Part shown: positions 13,845 through 14,218 of the stretch, in pieces | Layout of the letters: every line of letters begins with the position of its first letter | Position numbering within the stretch: position 1 is the first letter of the stretch | NCBI GenBank assembly: GCA_002299555.1 | Contig: DBOL01000097.1 | Coordinates: 1 to 14,218 of the forward strand | Reading direction: 5' to 3' | DNA: 14,218 bases | Source: Candidatus Aminicenantes bacterium UBA647 | Lineage (GTDB): Bacteria > Acidobacteriota > Aminicenantia > UBA2199 | Made by a program: the position numbers and the translations under genes | Notes under the pieces: model-generated | Databases searched by the model: none | Seen by the model: the letters and a program-made list of their open reading frames with translations, nothing else | Told to the model about the DNA's origin: nothing

Positions 13845-14218
13845 ATGCGTAATGCGATAATTATGGGAGCAGCTGGAAGAGATTTTCACAATTTCAATTT
13901 ATTTTTCAAAGAGAACAAGGATATTAAAGTAGTAGCTTTTACTGCGACACAGATTCCTGATATTGACGGGAGAAAATACCCCAAAGAACTTGCAGGTGAA
14001 CTTTACCCTGATGGCATTAATATTTATCCGGAAGAACAACTTCTGGAATTGATCGTAAAACATGATGTTAAAGATGTTTATTTTGCATATAGTGATGTTC
14101 CTTACGAATACGTACTTGATAAGTCTGCTGATGTTATGAAGACAGGGGCAAACTTTATTCTTCTGGGACCTGGGGAAACCATGGTTAAGAGTACTAAACC
14201 TGTAGTATCTGTTTGTGC
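13845..14218 (+). CDS. Cyclic 2,3-diphosphoglycerate synthase-like protein (N-terminal part, runs off the window)
   Basis: The first 124 codons of a gene cut by the window end. The ATG has a strong AGGAGG site seven bases upstream. The protein begins MRNAIIMGAAGRDFHNFNLF, a Rossmann-like start (GAAGRDFHNF). Then come VVAFTATQIPDIDGRKYP, VYFAYSDVPYEYV and GANFILLGPGETMV, followed by STKPVVSVC, where the nucleotide-binding loop of the family would follow. These segments match bacterial proteins annotated as cyclic 2,3-diphosphoglycerate synthase-like, usually about 440 residues. In methanogens the enzyme cyclises 2,3-bisphosphoglycerate with ATP. Whether bacterial homologues do so is uncertain. 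It is divergent from the DUF362 gene. The visible part is intact. Confidence 0.8.
   Translation, partial: MRNAIIMGAAGRDFHNFNLFFKENKDIKVVAFTATQIPDIDGRKYPKELAGELYPDGINIYPEEQLLELIVKHDVKDVYFAYSDVPYEYVLDKSADVMKTGANFILLGPGETMVKSTKPVVSVC

Overview
The window reads as a compact, AT-rich bacterial chromosome segment with short intergenic gaps, frequent stop/start overlaps and TTGA-type -35 boxes. It carries clear Shine-Dalgarno (SD) sites and Tat and Sec signal peptides. Nothing fixes the taxon. A DWG-type Hanks kinase, a DUF362/DUF6599 pair and a bacterial relative of cyclic 2,3-diphosphoglycerate synthase suit an anaerobic or candidate-phylum bacterium of the FCB or a nearby lineage, but that is a low-confidence inference. 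No gene-free stretch exceeds about 215 bases. No rRNA, tRNA, CRISPR array, phage gene or transposase was seen.

Layout. (1) 1-1194, plus strand: the last codons of an upstream gene, an unrecognised 136-residue protein and a TrmH/SpoU RNA methyltransferase, coupled by overlaps. (2) 1204-2918: a convergent DUF711 gene (minus) divergent from mntP (plus), which encodes a manganese exporter. The divergent spacer holds two perfect inverted repeats. (3) 3033-7168, plus strand: a YddG-like DMT-family exporter, an NADPH-dependent FMN reductase-like protein, an ATP-grasp enzyme and a membrane-anchored Ser/Thr kinase. (4) 7337-8401: a DEDDh exonuclease (plus) facing a secreted NTF2-like protein (minus). 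(5) 8613-11721, minus strand: an operon of rpiB, glyA, an RNase D-like exonuclease and a DpaA/YafK-like L,D-transpeptidase-fold enzyme, with SD or coding overlaps between genes. (6) 11798-13651, minus strand: a Tat-exported DUF362 protein followed by a secreted DUF6599 protein. (7) 13845-end, plus strand: the start of a gene for a cyclic-2,3-diphosphoglycerate-synthase-like protein behind a near-consensus promoter.

The most unusual element is a dispersed intergenic repeat family at about 2931-2980, 7205-7277 and 8474-8585. Its members share 18- to 20-base exact matches (AAAGGTGTCTGTCCCCTTTT and GGATTGGTGACTCCGTGT types) and lie in alternating orientation. They bracket the exporter-to-kinase block and then the exonuclease/NTF2 block. 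They resemble the palindromic repeats associated with RAYT (Y1/IS200-like) transposases, although no such gene is present here. Second is a perfect 10-bp hairpin or operator ending 10 bases before the mntP start codon, where no normal SD is visible. Most of the window is otherwise ordinary housekeeping. No complete, clearly new multi-gene system can be demonstrated from sequence alone.
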